From: an uncultured Clostridia bacterium
Lineage (GTDB): Bacteria > Bacillota > Clostridia > TANB77 > CAG-508
Assembly: GCA_947624925.1 (NCBI GenBank)
Contig: CANQMG010000035.1
Location: forward strand, 1-14,768
Reading direction: 5' to 3'
Length of the DNA stretch: 14,768 nucleotides
Shown here: positions 7,559-13,619 of the stretch, in pieces
Position numbering within the stretch: the stretch's first letter is position 1
How the letters are laid out: every line of letters starts with the position of its first letter
Made by a program: the position numbers and the translations under genes
The notes under the pieces: generated by a model
Databases searched by the model: none
The model's input: the letters and a program-made list of their open reading frames with translations, nothing else
What the model was told of the DNA's origin: nothing

Positions 7559-7657
7559 AAAGATAAATATTCTGCTGATTCAAAAATTCGTCTTAAACTT
7601 GCAGTAATAAGAAAATGGAAGGAATTAGAAATAGAAAAAAAGGGAAATGATAGATAA
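7559..7657 (+). other. Post-stop open stretch in the typA frame (32 codons)
   Basis: After the typA TAA (7556-7558) the same frame stays open for 32 codons to a TAA at 7655-7657, overlapping the trmR start by 11 bases. The encoded residues (KDKYSADSKIRLKLAVIRKW, then a charged helix) look protein-like, with a plausible amphipathic helix, but there is no ATG, GTG or TTG in the frame to start them. TypA already ends at its normal length, so this is not needed for TypA. It could be a remnant of a lost small gene, a readthrough extension, or chance in AT-rich DNA. I favour a remnant or chance. Confidence 0.3.
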
Positions 7658-8246
7658 TGATATATTATTTAATATAAAAGAAAAAGCTATTGCTGATAAA
7701 GTGCCAATTATAATGGATGATACATTAAAAAAGATAAGGGAAATATTAGAGCCTCTTAAACCAATAAAAATATTAGAAATTGGAACAGCTGTTGGATATT
7801 CAGCAATCTGCTTTTCTTGTTTCTTAGCAGAAAATGGAAAAATAGATACGATTGAAAGAGATGAACAAAAAGTTAAGGAAGCAAATAATAACATTAATTT
7901 AATGGGATTAAAAAACACAATTAATGTTTTGTATGGTGATGCTACTGAAATTTTACCTACTCTTAATGATAAATATGATGTTGTTTTTATAGATGCAGCA
8001 AAAGGAAGATATCCATTTTTTTTAGAACAAGCTCTAAGATTAATAAATGATAATGGTATTATATTAGCAGACAATATTTTATATAAAGGTTATGTATTAA
8101 GTGATTATAACAAACATAAACAACGAACTGCTGTAAGAAATTTAAGAGAATATATTAGTAAAGTTTCAAATAATCCCAATTTAGAAACAGAAATTTTAGA
8201 TATAGGTGATGGATTAGCTATAAGTAAATATAAGAGAGGCATTTAA
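7647..8246 (+). CDS. trmR: TrmR-like tRNA 5-hydroxyuridine O-methyltransferase (YrrM family)
   Basis: A 199-residue class I SAM-dependent methyltransferase of the O-methyltransferase family 3 (catechol-OMT fold). SAM motif I is ILEIGTAVGYSA at residues 42-53. The metal-binding acids of this family are present in FIDAAKG (D116) and LADN (D142, N143). In Bacillus subtilis the homologue YrrM/TrmR turns 5-hydroxyuridine into 5-methoxyuridine at tRNA position 34. The U32 gene at 9187 is the likely partner that makes 5-hydroxyuridine, which supports TrmR over a small-molecule methyltransferase. The ATG at 7647 is the first in frame after a stop at 7632. The binding site is poor: AAGGA at 7618-7622 is far and GGG at 7642-7644 too close, suggesting weak or coupled initiation. 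The gene ends in a hairpin terminator. Confidence 0.85.
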   Translation: MIDNDILFNIKEKAIADKVPIIMDDTLKKIREILEPLKPIKILEIGTAVGYSAICFSCFLAENGKIDTIERDEQKVKEANNNINLMGLKNTINVLYGDATEILPTLNDKYDVVFIDAAKGRYPFFLEQALRLINDNGIILADNILYKGYVLSDYNKHKQRTAVRNLREYISKVSNNPNLETEILDIGDGLAISKYKRGI

Positions 8247-8267
8247 AAATGTGACCTCTCTTTTTTT
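8232..8267 (+). terminator. Rho-independent terminator of the typA-trmR transcript
   Basis: AAGAGAGG at 8232-8239 pairs with CCTCTCTT at 8255-8262, and a run of seven T follows from 8261. The stem covers the last codons of trmR and also encodes the C-terminal residues of the opposite-strand RelA/SpoT-like gene (KKERSH). On the minus strand no T-run follows, so it should act mainly on plus-strand transcripts. Confidence 0.82.
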
Positions 8268-9010
8268 GAAAAATTTGCAGATTCAGTTATATATTCAGTA
8301 TATTTTTTATATGATTCTTCTGGAGATAGTTCATGTACTTTATACAATCCAGTTTTTTTACTATGTGAAATTTTTAAAAATATTGGACATTTAGAAGGAG
8401 TAATTGCTTTTCCTTTTTTATAATTATGTGCATGACTAGCTTGTCCAAATTTTTGATGTTCTTCCATTCTAAAAGTTCTTATTTGAGTTTCAGATAAAAA
8501 ATTTGGAGTATTTTCTTTTATATGTTTACGCAATATGTGTATTGCTTGATATCCGCTTTCTTTAGGATTTGATATATAATCTTTTCTTTTATCAGATAAT
8601 TCTTCAAATTTTTCACCAGAAATTTCATTTTGATATGATGATATAAATTCTGCTATTCTAAAACATGCATCTTTTAAAATTTCTTCATCTGTATTATTAT
8701 TTACAGAATATACAATTATTTTATTAGCAAAATTATCATATATATTACCACTTTTATGTTCATGAATTTTTCTCAATATTTTTTCTTTCATACTTTCTTC
8801 ACTTTTAAATCTACCAGAATATTCAAAATCTATATCTGGAAAAGCTCTTTTTAATTCTAAAAATTCTTCTAAAAAATGTGCTTTATATAGTTCTCTATAT
8901 TCTTGACTATAATATTTTTCATTTAATTTTAGTATTTCCTGAATATATGTATTATTATGGTTACGAGAATTTTGTGGATTTATTCTTAAAGCTTCCTTAA
9001 AATCGTTCAA
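8243..9010 (-). CDS. RelA/SpoT synthetase-domain protein, putative small alarmone synthetase
   Basis: A 255-residue protein with no HD hydrolase domain, so closer to small alarmone synthetases than to full-length Rel. Synthetase-domain landmarks occur in order: SGRFKSEESMKEKI (residues 65-78; the R-x-K and later K of the ATP-binding face), IYDNFANKIIV (90-100; metal-binding Asp92, with Lys97 where Arg is usual), NPKESGYQAIHI (148-159; the GY-x-x-x-H segment that stacks the GDP/GTP base) and SETQIRTFRMEEHQKFG...AHNYKKG (173-199; the catalytic E-x-Q-I-R-T box). Family members move pyrophosphate from ATP to GDP or GTP; some relatives use other acceptors. About 60 residues precede the domain and 55 follow. 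The start is a TTG at 9010 with AAGGAG (9025-9020) 9 bases away. It overlaps the end of trmR by 4 bases, tail to tail. The activity is inferred. Confidence 0.8.
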   Translation of the reverse strand: MNDFKEALRINPQNSRNHNNTYIQEILKLNEKYYSQEYRELYKAHFLEEFLELKRAFPDIDFEYSGRFKSEESMKEKILRKIHEHKSGNIYDNFANKIIVYSVNNNTDEEILKDACFRIAEFISSYQNEISGEKFEELSDKRKDYISNPKESGYQAIHILRKHIKENTPNFLSETQIRTFRMEEHQKFGQASHAHNYKKGKAITPSKCPIFLKISHSKKTGLYKVHELSPEESYKKYTEYITESANFSKKERSHF

Positions 9011-9052
9011 TAATTAACACTCCTTAATACTTTTTATGCCAACTAATGTATA

Positions 9053-9061
9053 ATTATACCA
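9053..9061 (-). promoter_or_regulatory. Extended -10 promoter for the RelA/SpoT-like gene
   Basis: On the minus strand TGGTATAAT, an exact extended -10 (TGnTATAAT), runs from 9061 to 9053. The predicted start is near 9046, about 36 bases before the TTG codon. There is no clear -35. The box lies in a perfect 12-bp palindrome, GTATAATTATAC (9048-9059), so the plus strand also carries a TATAAT at 9049-9054 facing the U32 gene. The site may fire both ways or bind a dimeric regulator. For the U32 gene a second plus-strand candidate, TGATATATT, lies at 9100-9108. Confidence 0.5.
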
Positions 9062-9186
9062 TATATTTTTAATAAATGCTAGATAAATTCTTAAATTTAT
9101 GATATATTAGTAAGGAAAATAAATTTTGTTACTATAAAACTAATTAAATTTACGATTAATGCAAAATAAAAACGGAGTGATATTAT

Positions 9187-10416
9187 ATGAAGAAACCAGA
9201 ATTATTAGCACCTGCTGGATCATTTGAAAAAGCAAAAATTGCTTTTTTATATGGAGCAGATAGTGTATATATGGGAACTGCATCATTATCTCTTAGAAGT
9301 AGAGTAGAAGTGGAAAATGATGAATTGATAGAAACAATAAAATATGCACATAGTATAGATAAAAAAGTATATGCTGCAATTAATATTTATGCTTGGGATG
9401 AAAATTACGAAGATATAAAAAAACAAGCAAAACTATTAAATGAATGTAAAGTTGACGGAATTATAGTTTCAGATGGAGGAGTTTTAGAAATTATAAAAGA
9501 ATATGCACCAGAAGTCGATATACATATAAGTACACAAGCAAATATTGTAAGTGCACATTCTGCTAATTTTTGGGAGAAACAAGGAGCCAAAAGGGTAATA
9601 CTAGCACGAGAGTTAAATAAAAATCAAATAAAAGAAATAATAAAAAATACACCAATGAGGCTAGAAACAGAAATATTTGTCCATGGTGCAATATGCTTTG
9701 GATATTCAGGAAGATGCTTTTTAAGCGATTTTTTGTCATCTAGAAGTGCAAATCTAGGAGATTGTGCTCAAAGCTGTAGATGGGCATACAATTTATATGC
9801 TGAAGAAGCGAATAATCCAGGAAATCTTATGCCACTTGAATATGATAATACAGGTACATATATTTTTTCATCAAAAGACTTGTGTTTAATTAAAGAGCTT
9901 CCAGAAATTATTCAAATGGGAGTAGATAGTTTAAAAATAGAGGGACGATTAAAAACTGAGTATTACCTTGCATCTGTAATAAATACCTATAGAAATGCAA
10001 TAGATGATTACATAAAAAATCCAAATTTATTTGATTATACCAAATATTTAAATGAATTAGAAAAAACTAAAACTAGAGGATTAACTACATTTTATTTTAA
10101 TGATAGAAATAATAAAGACTTTCAAGAATTTGAAGGAAAACAGTATAATTCAGATTATGAATTCGGTGGAAAAATATTAAAATACGATGAAGAAAAAAGC
10201 ATAATAGAAATAAGAAATAAGCTAAAAGTGGGAGATACATTGGAAATAATAATTCCAAATCAAATTGATGTGTATAAGTTTATTATAGATAAACTTTGGG
10301 ATATTGAAACAGATGAACCAATAGAATTTGTAAATCCAGGTAAAAAAGGGCAACAAGTTAAGATTAAATTACCAATAAAATGTGAAGAAAATTGGATTTT
10401 AAGAAGGAAAAAGTAA
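9187..10416 (+). CDS. trhP: U32-family protein, TrhP-like tRNA 5-hydroxyuridine synthesis factor
   Basis: A 409-residue member of the U32 (formerly collagenase-like peptidase) family. It starts with KPELLAPAGSFEKAKIAFLY and YGADSVYMG, the hallmark N-terminus, and holds the family signature EIFVHGAICFGYSGRCFLS at residues 162-180. Cysteines C170, C177, C193 and C197 match the four that bind an iron-sulphur cluster in characterised U32 proteins. TrhP (Bacillus YrrN/YrrO, E. coli YegQ) is needed for 5-hydroxyuridine at the tRNA wobble base; RlhA and UbiU/V are relatives with other substrates. The length and the nearby trmR favour TrhP. GGAG at 9174-9177 lies 9 bases before the ATG. Bacillus has two adjacent U32 genes; only one is seen here. 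Confidence 0.88.
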   Translation: MKKPELLAPAGSFEKAKIAFLYGADSVYMGTASLSLRSRVEVENDELIETIKYAHSIDKKVYAAINIYAWDENYEDIKKQAKLLNECKVDGIIVSDGGVLEIIKEYAPEVDIHISTQANIVSAHSANFWEKQGAKRVILARELNKNQIKEIIKNTPMRLETEIFVHGAICFGYSGRCFLSDFLSSRSANLGDCAQSCRWAYNLYAEEANNPGNLMPLEYDNTGTYIFSSKDLCLIKELPEIIQMGVDSLKIEGRLKTEYYLASVINTYRNAIDDYIKNPNLFDYTKYLNELEKTKTRGLTTFYFNDRNNKDFQEFEGKQYNSDYEFGGKILKYDEEKSIIEIRNKLKVGDTLEIIIPNQIDVYKFIIDKLWDIETDEPIEFVNPGKKGQQVKIKLPIKCEENWILRRKK

Positions 10417-10434
10417 TAAATATACTATTTTTCC
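10406..10434. terminator. Probable shared terminator between the convergent U32 and popT genes
   Basis: GGAAAAA at 10406-10412 pairs with TTTTTCC at 10428-10434, and GTA (10413-10415) with TAC (10423-10425), leaving a two-base bulge. The hairpin spans the eight-base gap between the two stop codons and its arms are A- and T-rich, so it could end transcripts from both sides. The stem is weak, and no long T-run follows on either strand. Confidence 0.4.
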
Positions 10435-11261
10435 TCCTTAAAAGATAATATATAGCTTAAAATAAATCCAAAAATTATAATAACAATAGAAACCATACTT
10501 AAAATATCAAAATTAAAATTAGGATACAATATTAAAATACTTCCTAAACTAAAACCTATAATTCCATGCATAGTTTCAGTATAAAAATTATCGAGCAAAT
10601 ATTTTATAATTTTCATAAATATAAAAGAACCAATTATAACTCCTATAATCATAGGAAAAATAACACTCATATTTACAATAGTTATAGCACTTAAATATGT
10701 AGAATAAACACCAAGTAACATTAAAATTATTGTACTGCTAACTCCTGGAACAATAATGCCAATACTCATACATATTCCGCAAAATAGTAAATAAATAAAG
10801 CTAAAAGAATTGGATGTATAGGAAGTATCTACATTAATGTACTTTTCAATCACAAACAATACTATTCCAATTAAAAGAGTTAATAAAAATATAAATGTAT
10901 TTTTTAACTTACTTTGTTTCTTAAATTTTGCATCGTGTATATTGTATTTGCTAGCTTGCTTTAATAATGCAGGCATTGTACCTAATATTAATCCTATGAA
11001 TAAAGAGTTAGTTGGAAGAGGATAATTTTCTATTAAAATTAATAAAATATTACTAAATATAAAAAAACCAAACAATCCTCCTAAACATATAGGAAATAAA
11101 AATGCCATATTCTTTTTAAAGTCTTTAAATATATTCAAAATACTATTAAGTAATTTTTCATATATTCCAAATGCAATGCATAAAACTCCACTACTAATTC
11201 CAGGTAAAATTGCACCAGAACCTATAAAAATACCTTTAATGAAATTACTTAAAAAGTTCAT
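10425..11261 (-). CDS. popT: DUF368 family undecaprenyl-phosphate translocase (PopT-like)
   Basis: A 278-residue integral membrane protein of the DUF368 family. Two matching elements, GSGAILPGISSG (residues 14-25) and IGIIVPGVSST (around residue 170), are the two internal repeats with the PG-[IV]-SS re-entrant motif. The rest is hydrophobic helices (about eight to ten) with a lysine-rich loop near residue 110. PopT proteins flip undecaprenyl phosphate back to the cytoplasmic face so it can be reused for peptidoglycan and other wall polymers. The frame opens at a GTG at 11273, but that GTG is part of the binding site (GAGGTG on the minus strand), so I use the ATG at 11261. The gene is divergent from the DUF4116-like gene. 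Confidence 0.87.
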   Translation of the reverse strand: MNFLSNFIKGIFIGSGAILPGISSGVLCIAFGIYEKLLNSILNIFKDFKKNMAFLFPICLGGLFGFFIFSNILLILIENYPLPTNSLFIGLILGTMPALLKQASKYNIHDAKFKKQSKLKNTFIFLLTLLIGIVLFVIEKYINVDTSYTSNSFSFIYLLFCGICMSIGIIVPGVSSTIILMLLGVYSTYLSAITIVNMSVIFPMIIGVIIGSFIFMKIIKYLLDNFYTETMHGIIGFSLGSILILYPNFNFDILSMVSIVIIIFGFILSYILSFKEEK

Positions 11262-11312
11262 TATATTCTGCACCTCGTTTAATAATATTATAAAAATAGA
11301 AGATTATTACTA

Positions 11313-11349
11313 TTGACTATTAATTAAATAATAATTATAATTTAATTAA
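11313..11349 (+). promoter_or_regulatory. Promoter of the DUF4116-like gene with an inverted repeat around the -10
   Basis: TTGACT at 11313-11318 and TATAAT at 11336-11341 are 17 bases apart, a near-consensus sigma-A promoter. TTAATTAAAT at 11320-11329 is the exact reverse complement of ATTTAATTAA at 11340-11349, so a 10-bp inverted repeat spans the spacer and the -10. It may be an operator, but the arms are A/T only and could be chance. The predicted start is about 11348, six bases before the ribosome binding site, so the leader is very short. A minus-strand TATAAT at 11292-11287 could serve popT, without a good -35. Confidence 0.7.
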
Positions 11350-11363
11350 AAATGAGGTGGAAA

Positions 11364-11897
11364 ATGGCAGAGTTAAGTAAAGAAGATATAATAAATTGTA
11401 AAAACAATTCAGATAATAAAGAATATATATTAAATGCAGTTAAAACTGATGGTAGATTCTTAGAATTTGCAAGTGATGAATTGAAAAATGATAAAGAAAT
11501 TGTTTTGGAGGCTGTTAAAAATAATGCAGAAGCCTTAGAGTTTGCAAGTGAAAATCTAAAATTAGATAGAGAAATTGTTTTTGAATCTGTAAGTAAAATT
11601 GGTTGGACATATTGCTATTGTGGTGAAAATTTACTAAATGATAAAGAATTATTACTTGCTGGCTTAAAAAAGAGCGGACAAATTTTATACTTTGCAGATA
11701 AAAATTTAAGAGATGATAAAGAAGTGGTAATGGAAGCAGTAAAAAATAAGCCAATAATTATAAAATATGCAAGTTCTAAATTAAGAGCTGATAAAGATGT
11801 AGGTATTTTAGCAATGCAAAATGATAAAAAATGTTTTGAATTTTTATCTGATAATTTAAAAGAAGACGAAGATATATTAAATATAAAAAATTCATAA
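11364..11897 (+). CDS. DUF4116-like protein made of six 25-residue repeats
   Basis: A 177-residue protein built almost wholly of six exact-length 25-residue repeats, at residues 18-42, 43-67, 68-92, 93-117, 118-142 and 143-167. Each starts D-[KR]-[ED]-[IVL] and continues with a helix and a [LY]-x-[FY]-A-S-x-x-L-[KR]-x-D ending. This resembles the DUF4116 repeat (helix-turn-helix units found in bacterial and viral repeat proteins, function unknown). It is likely a solenoid that binds another protein. Only the third repeat is atypical (GWTYCYCGEN). There is no signal peptide or membrane segment, so it should be cytosolic. The frame opens at an ATG at 11352, but GAGGTGG (11354-11360) lies after it, so the start is the ATG at 11364. 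The hsp20 gene follows 59 bases later. Confidence 0.72.
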   Translation: MAELSKEDIINCKNNSDNKEYILNAVKTDGRFLEFASDELKNDKEIVLEAVKNNAEALEFASENLKLDREIVFESVSKIGWTYCYCGENLLNDKELLLAGLKKSGQILYFADKNLRDDKEVVMEAVKNKPIIIKYASSKLRADKDVGILAMQNDKKCFEFLSDNLKEDEDILNIKNS

Positions 11898-11956
11898 ATG
11901 AATATAAATTTTGATACTTGGTAATAATATAATTATTAAGTAAGGAGTTGATAATT

Positions 11957-12379
11957 ATGATGATGTTACCAAGAAGAAAAAATGAATTTGATTTATTAGA
12001 AGAAATGTTTACTAATCCATTCTTGTTAGATGCATCTGACACTAAATTAATGAGGTCAGATATTAAAGAAAAAGAAAATAACTATCTAATTGACATTGAT
12101 TTACCAGGATATGATAAACAAAACATAGAAATAACAGTTGACAATGGGTATTTAGTTGTAAATGCAAAAGTTAATAAAGAAGATGAAAAAGAAGAAGGAA
12201 AATATGTTCACAAGGAAAGATACTATGGAGAATGTTCAAGAAGTTTTTATATAGGAGAAGATGTAAAATATGAAGATATAAAAGCAAACTTCAAGAATGG
12301 TATTTTAAAATTAGTAGTTCCAAAGAAAAATAATGAAAAGCAAATAGAAGAAAGAAAATATATTCAAATTGAAGATTAG
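11957..12379 (+). CDS. Small heat shock protein, Hsp20/alpha-crystallin family
   Basis: A 140-residue small heat shock protein. The alpha-crystallin domain runs from about residue 32 (DIKEKENNYLIDIDLPGYDK) to about 129. It includes EITVDNGYLVVNAKV, a RYYGECSRSFYIGEDV strand pair and ANFKNGILKLVVPK, the A-x-x-x-[ND]-G-[VI]-L signature. The tail YIQIED supplies the I-x-I motif used for oligomer contacts. It holds unfolding proteins in the cytosol without ATP. The frame opens at a TTG at 11948, but AAGGAG (11942-11947) abuts it, so the first of three consecutive ATG codons, at 11957, is the likely start. I see no CIRCE element, so HrcA control is not supported. It ends at a strong terminator. 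Confidence 0.94.
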   Translation: MMMLPRRKNEFDLLEEMFTNPFLLDASDTKLMRSDIKEKENNYLIDIDLPGYDKQNIEITVDNGYLVVNAKVNKEDEKEEGKYVHKERYYGECSRSFYIGEDVKYEDIKANFKNGILKLVVPKKNNEKQIEERKYIQIED

Positions 12380-12395
12380 CAAATAAAAGCAAGGT

Positions 12396-12432
12396 AAAAT
12401 GGAAAAGGGAATGGTTCTCTTTTCCATTTTTT
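12396..12432 (+). terminator. Strong rho-independent terminator after hsp20
   Basis: AAAATGGAAAAG at 12396-12407 pairs perfectly with CTTTTCCATTTT at 12419-12430, and inner pairs extend the stem to about 16 with a three-base loop. A run of six T ends at 12432. The A-rich 5' flank gives it some ability to work in reverse too. Confidence 0.9.
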
Positions 12433-12520
12433 AACAGAAATTTGTTTCATATTATTGATACATATACAATCTTTTATTAAATAATTTAGAAATTATATAG
12501 ATTTTTTTAAGGAAATAGAT

Positions 12521-12526
12521 TATAAT
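12521..12526 (+). promoter_or_regulatory. Candidate -10 box for the 91-residue gene and yebC
   Basis: A perfect TATAAT lies 57 bases before the ATG at 12583 and after the hsp20 terminator, so a promoter is expected here. No convincing -35 is seen at 16-18 bases. The rest of the 150-base gap (12433-12582) shows nothing else I can name. Confidence 0.4.
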
Positions 12527-12582
12527 ATTGTTACGATATGTAAAGTAAAAAGGATATAAAATAATAGAGGAGTGATTATATA

Positions 12583-12858
12583 ATGACTTATGAATTTGCA
12601 AAATATCCTGATGGTACTTTAGCTGTATTTTCTAGTATAGGAAAAAAAGATAACGGAGAAGAATACCTTCGTGTTACTTTTGAAAGACCAAAGGACTATG
12701 GATTTGATACTTATGTAGTAGAATTACCAGGATATGAAGTTATTCTAGAAGATGGAAATTATTCTAAAGAAGAAAAGGAAACATTTATGAATATTGTTAA
12801 AAATGGTTCTTCATTTTTCTTTAAATATGCACGATTAGGAGGACTAGAAATTGCCTAA
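12583..12858 (+). CDS. Unrecognised 91-residue cytosolic protein
   Basis: I do not recognise the family. The protein starts MTYEFAKYPDGTLAVFSSIG and looks like a small beta-rich domain (strands around residues 3-18, 27-33, 42-48) followed by an acidic helix (KEEKETFMNIV, about 61-71) and a final FFFKYARLGGLEI strand. It has no cysteine, signal peptide or membrane segment. AGGAG at 12568-12572 is 10 bases before the ATG. It sits 34 bases before yebC in the same direction with no terminator between, so the two are likely cotranscribed. Codon use is like its neighbours. The gene is real by binding site, codon use and position; function unknown. Confidence 0.8.
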   Translation: MTYEFAKYPDGTLAVFSSIGKKDNGEEYLRVTFERPKDYGFDTYVVELPGYEVILEDGNYSKEEKETFMNIVKNGSSFFFKYARLGGLEIA

Positions 12859-12892
12859 TATTTTATTATAGTTAATGAAGGGAGAGATGAAT

Positions 12893-13618
12893 ATGTCAGG
12901 ACATTCAAAATGGCATAATATTGCAGCAAAAAAAGGAAAAGCAGATGCTGCAAGAGGAAAAATTTTTACTAAATTAGGAAGAGAATTACTAATAGCTGTT
13001 AAAGAAGGTGGACCTGACCCAGCTGGTAATTCTAAGTTGAAAAATGTAATTGCAAAATGTAAAGCTGCAAATATGCCAAATGATACTATAAACAATGCAA
13101 TTAAAAAGGCTTCTAGTAGTAATGAAAACTACGAGGAAATAACATATGAAGGTTATGGAACAAACGGTGTTGCTGTTATTGTTAGTGCAGCTACAGACAA
13201 CAGAAATAGAACAGCAGCTGATGTAAGACACGCCTTTGATAAATCAGGAGGAAATTTAGGAACATCTGGATGTGTATCATATTTATTTAATAAAAAAGGA
13301 TTAATAGTTATTGATAAATCTACTACAGACTTAGATGAAGATTCAATGATGATGCTAGCATTAGATGCGGGAGCAGATGACTTCGAGGCATCTGATGATG
13401 TATATGAAATTACTACTTCACCAGAAAATTTCTCAGAAGTAAGAGAAAAGTTAGAAGCTCAAAAACTAGAATTTCTAGAAGCGGATATTAAATTAATACC
13501 AACTACATATGTACAGTTAGATGAAACTCAAGGAGAAAAGATGCAAAGATTAATAGATAGACTAGAAGAATTAGATGATGTTGTAGAAGTTTATCATAAT
13601 TGGGAGGTTATTTATTAA
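12893..13618 (+). CDS. yebC: YebC/TACO1-family regulator of translation or transcription
   Basis: A 241-residue YebC (DUF28) protein, the usual length. It opens with the invariant MSGHSKWHNIAAKKGKADA, followed by ARGKIFTKLGREL, and carries YEGYGTNGVAVIV, DNRNRTAADVRHAF and NLGTSGCVSYLF, all family hallmarks; the C-terminal EVYHNW is also typical. Members were long treated as DNA-binding regulators. More recent work on bacterial YebC and mitochondrial TACO1 points to a ribosome-linked factor that relieves stalling at proline stretches. The frame is open from an ATG at 12875, but GGGAG (12880-12884) lies after it, so I start at the ATG at 12893, which gives the conserved N-terminus. The next gene starts one base after the stop codon. 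Confidence 0.96.
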   Translation: MSGHSKWHNIAAKKGKADAARGKIFTKLGRELLIAVKEGGPDPAGNSKLKNVIAKCKAANMPNDTINNAIKKASSSNENYEEITYEGYGTNGVAVIVSAATDNRNRTAADVRHAFDKSGGNLGTSGCVSYLFNKKGLIVIDKSTTDLDEDSMMMLALDAGADDFEASDDVYEITTSPENFSEVREKLEAQKLEFLEADIKLIPTTYVQLDETQGEKMQRLIDRLEELDDVVEVYHNWEVIY

Positions 13619-13619
13619 A

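Noticed and set aside
7625..8074. A 149-codon minus-strand frame
   Set aside because: It is antisense to trmR, which carries all the methyltransferase motifs, and has no promoter or binding site of its own.
11898..11956. A separate promoter for hsp20 (TTGATA at 11911, TATAAT at 11928)
   Set aside because: The spacing is only 11 bases. The alternative -10 (TATTAA at 11934) would start the transcript in the ribosome binding site.
11942..11957. CIRCE or other heat-shock operator ahead of hsp20
   Set aside because: No TTAGCACTC-N9-GAGTGCTAA or similar symmetric element is present.
12989..13231. A cysteine-rich minus-strand frame that could look like a small metal-binding protein
   Set aside because: It is the complement of yebC; the Cys and Ser richness comes from the antisense of Ala and Thr codons.
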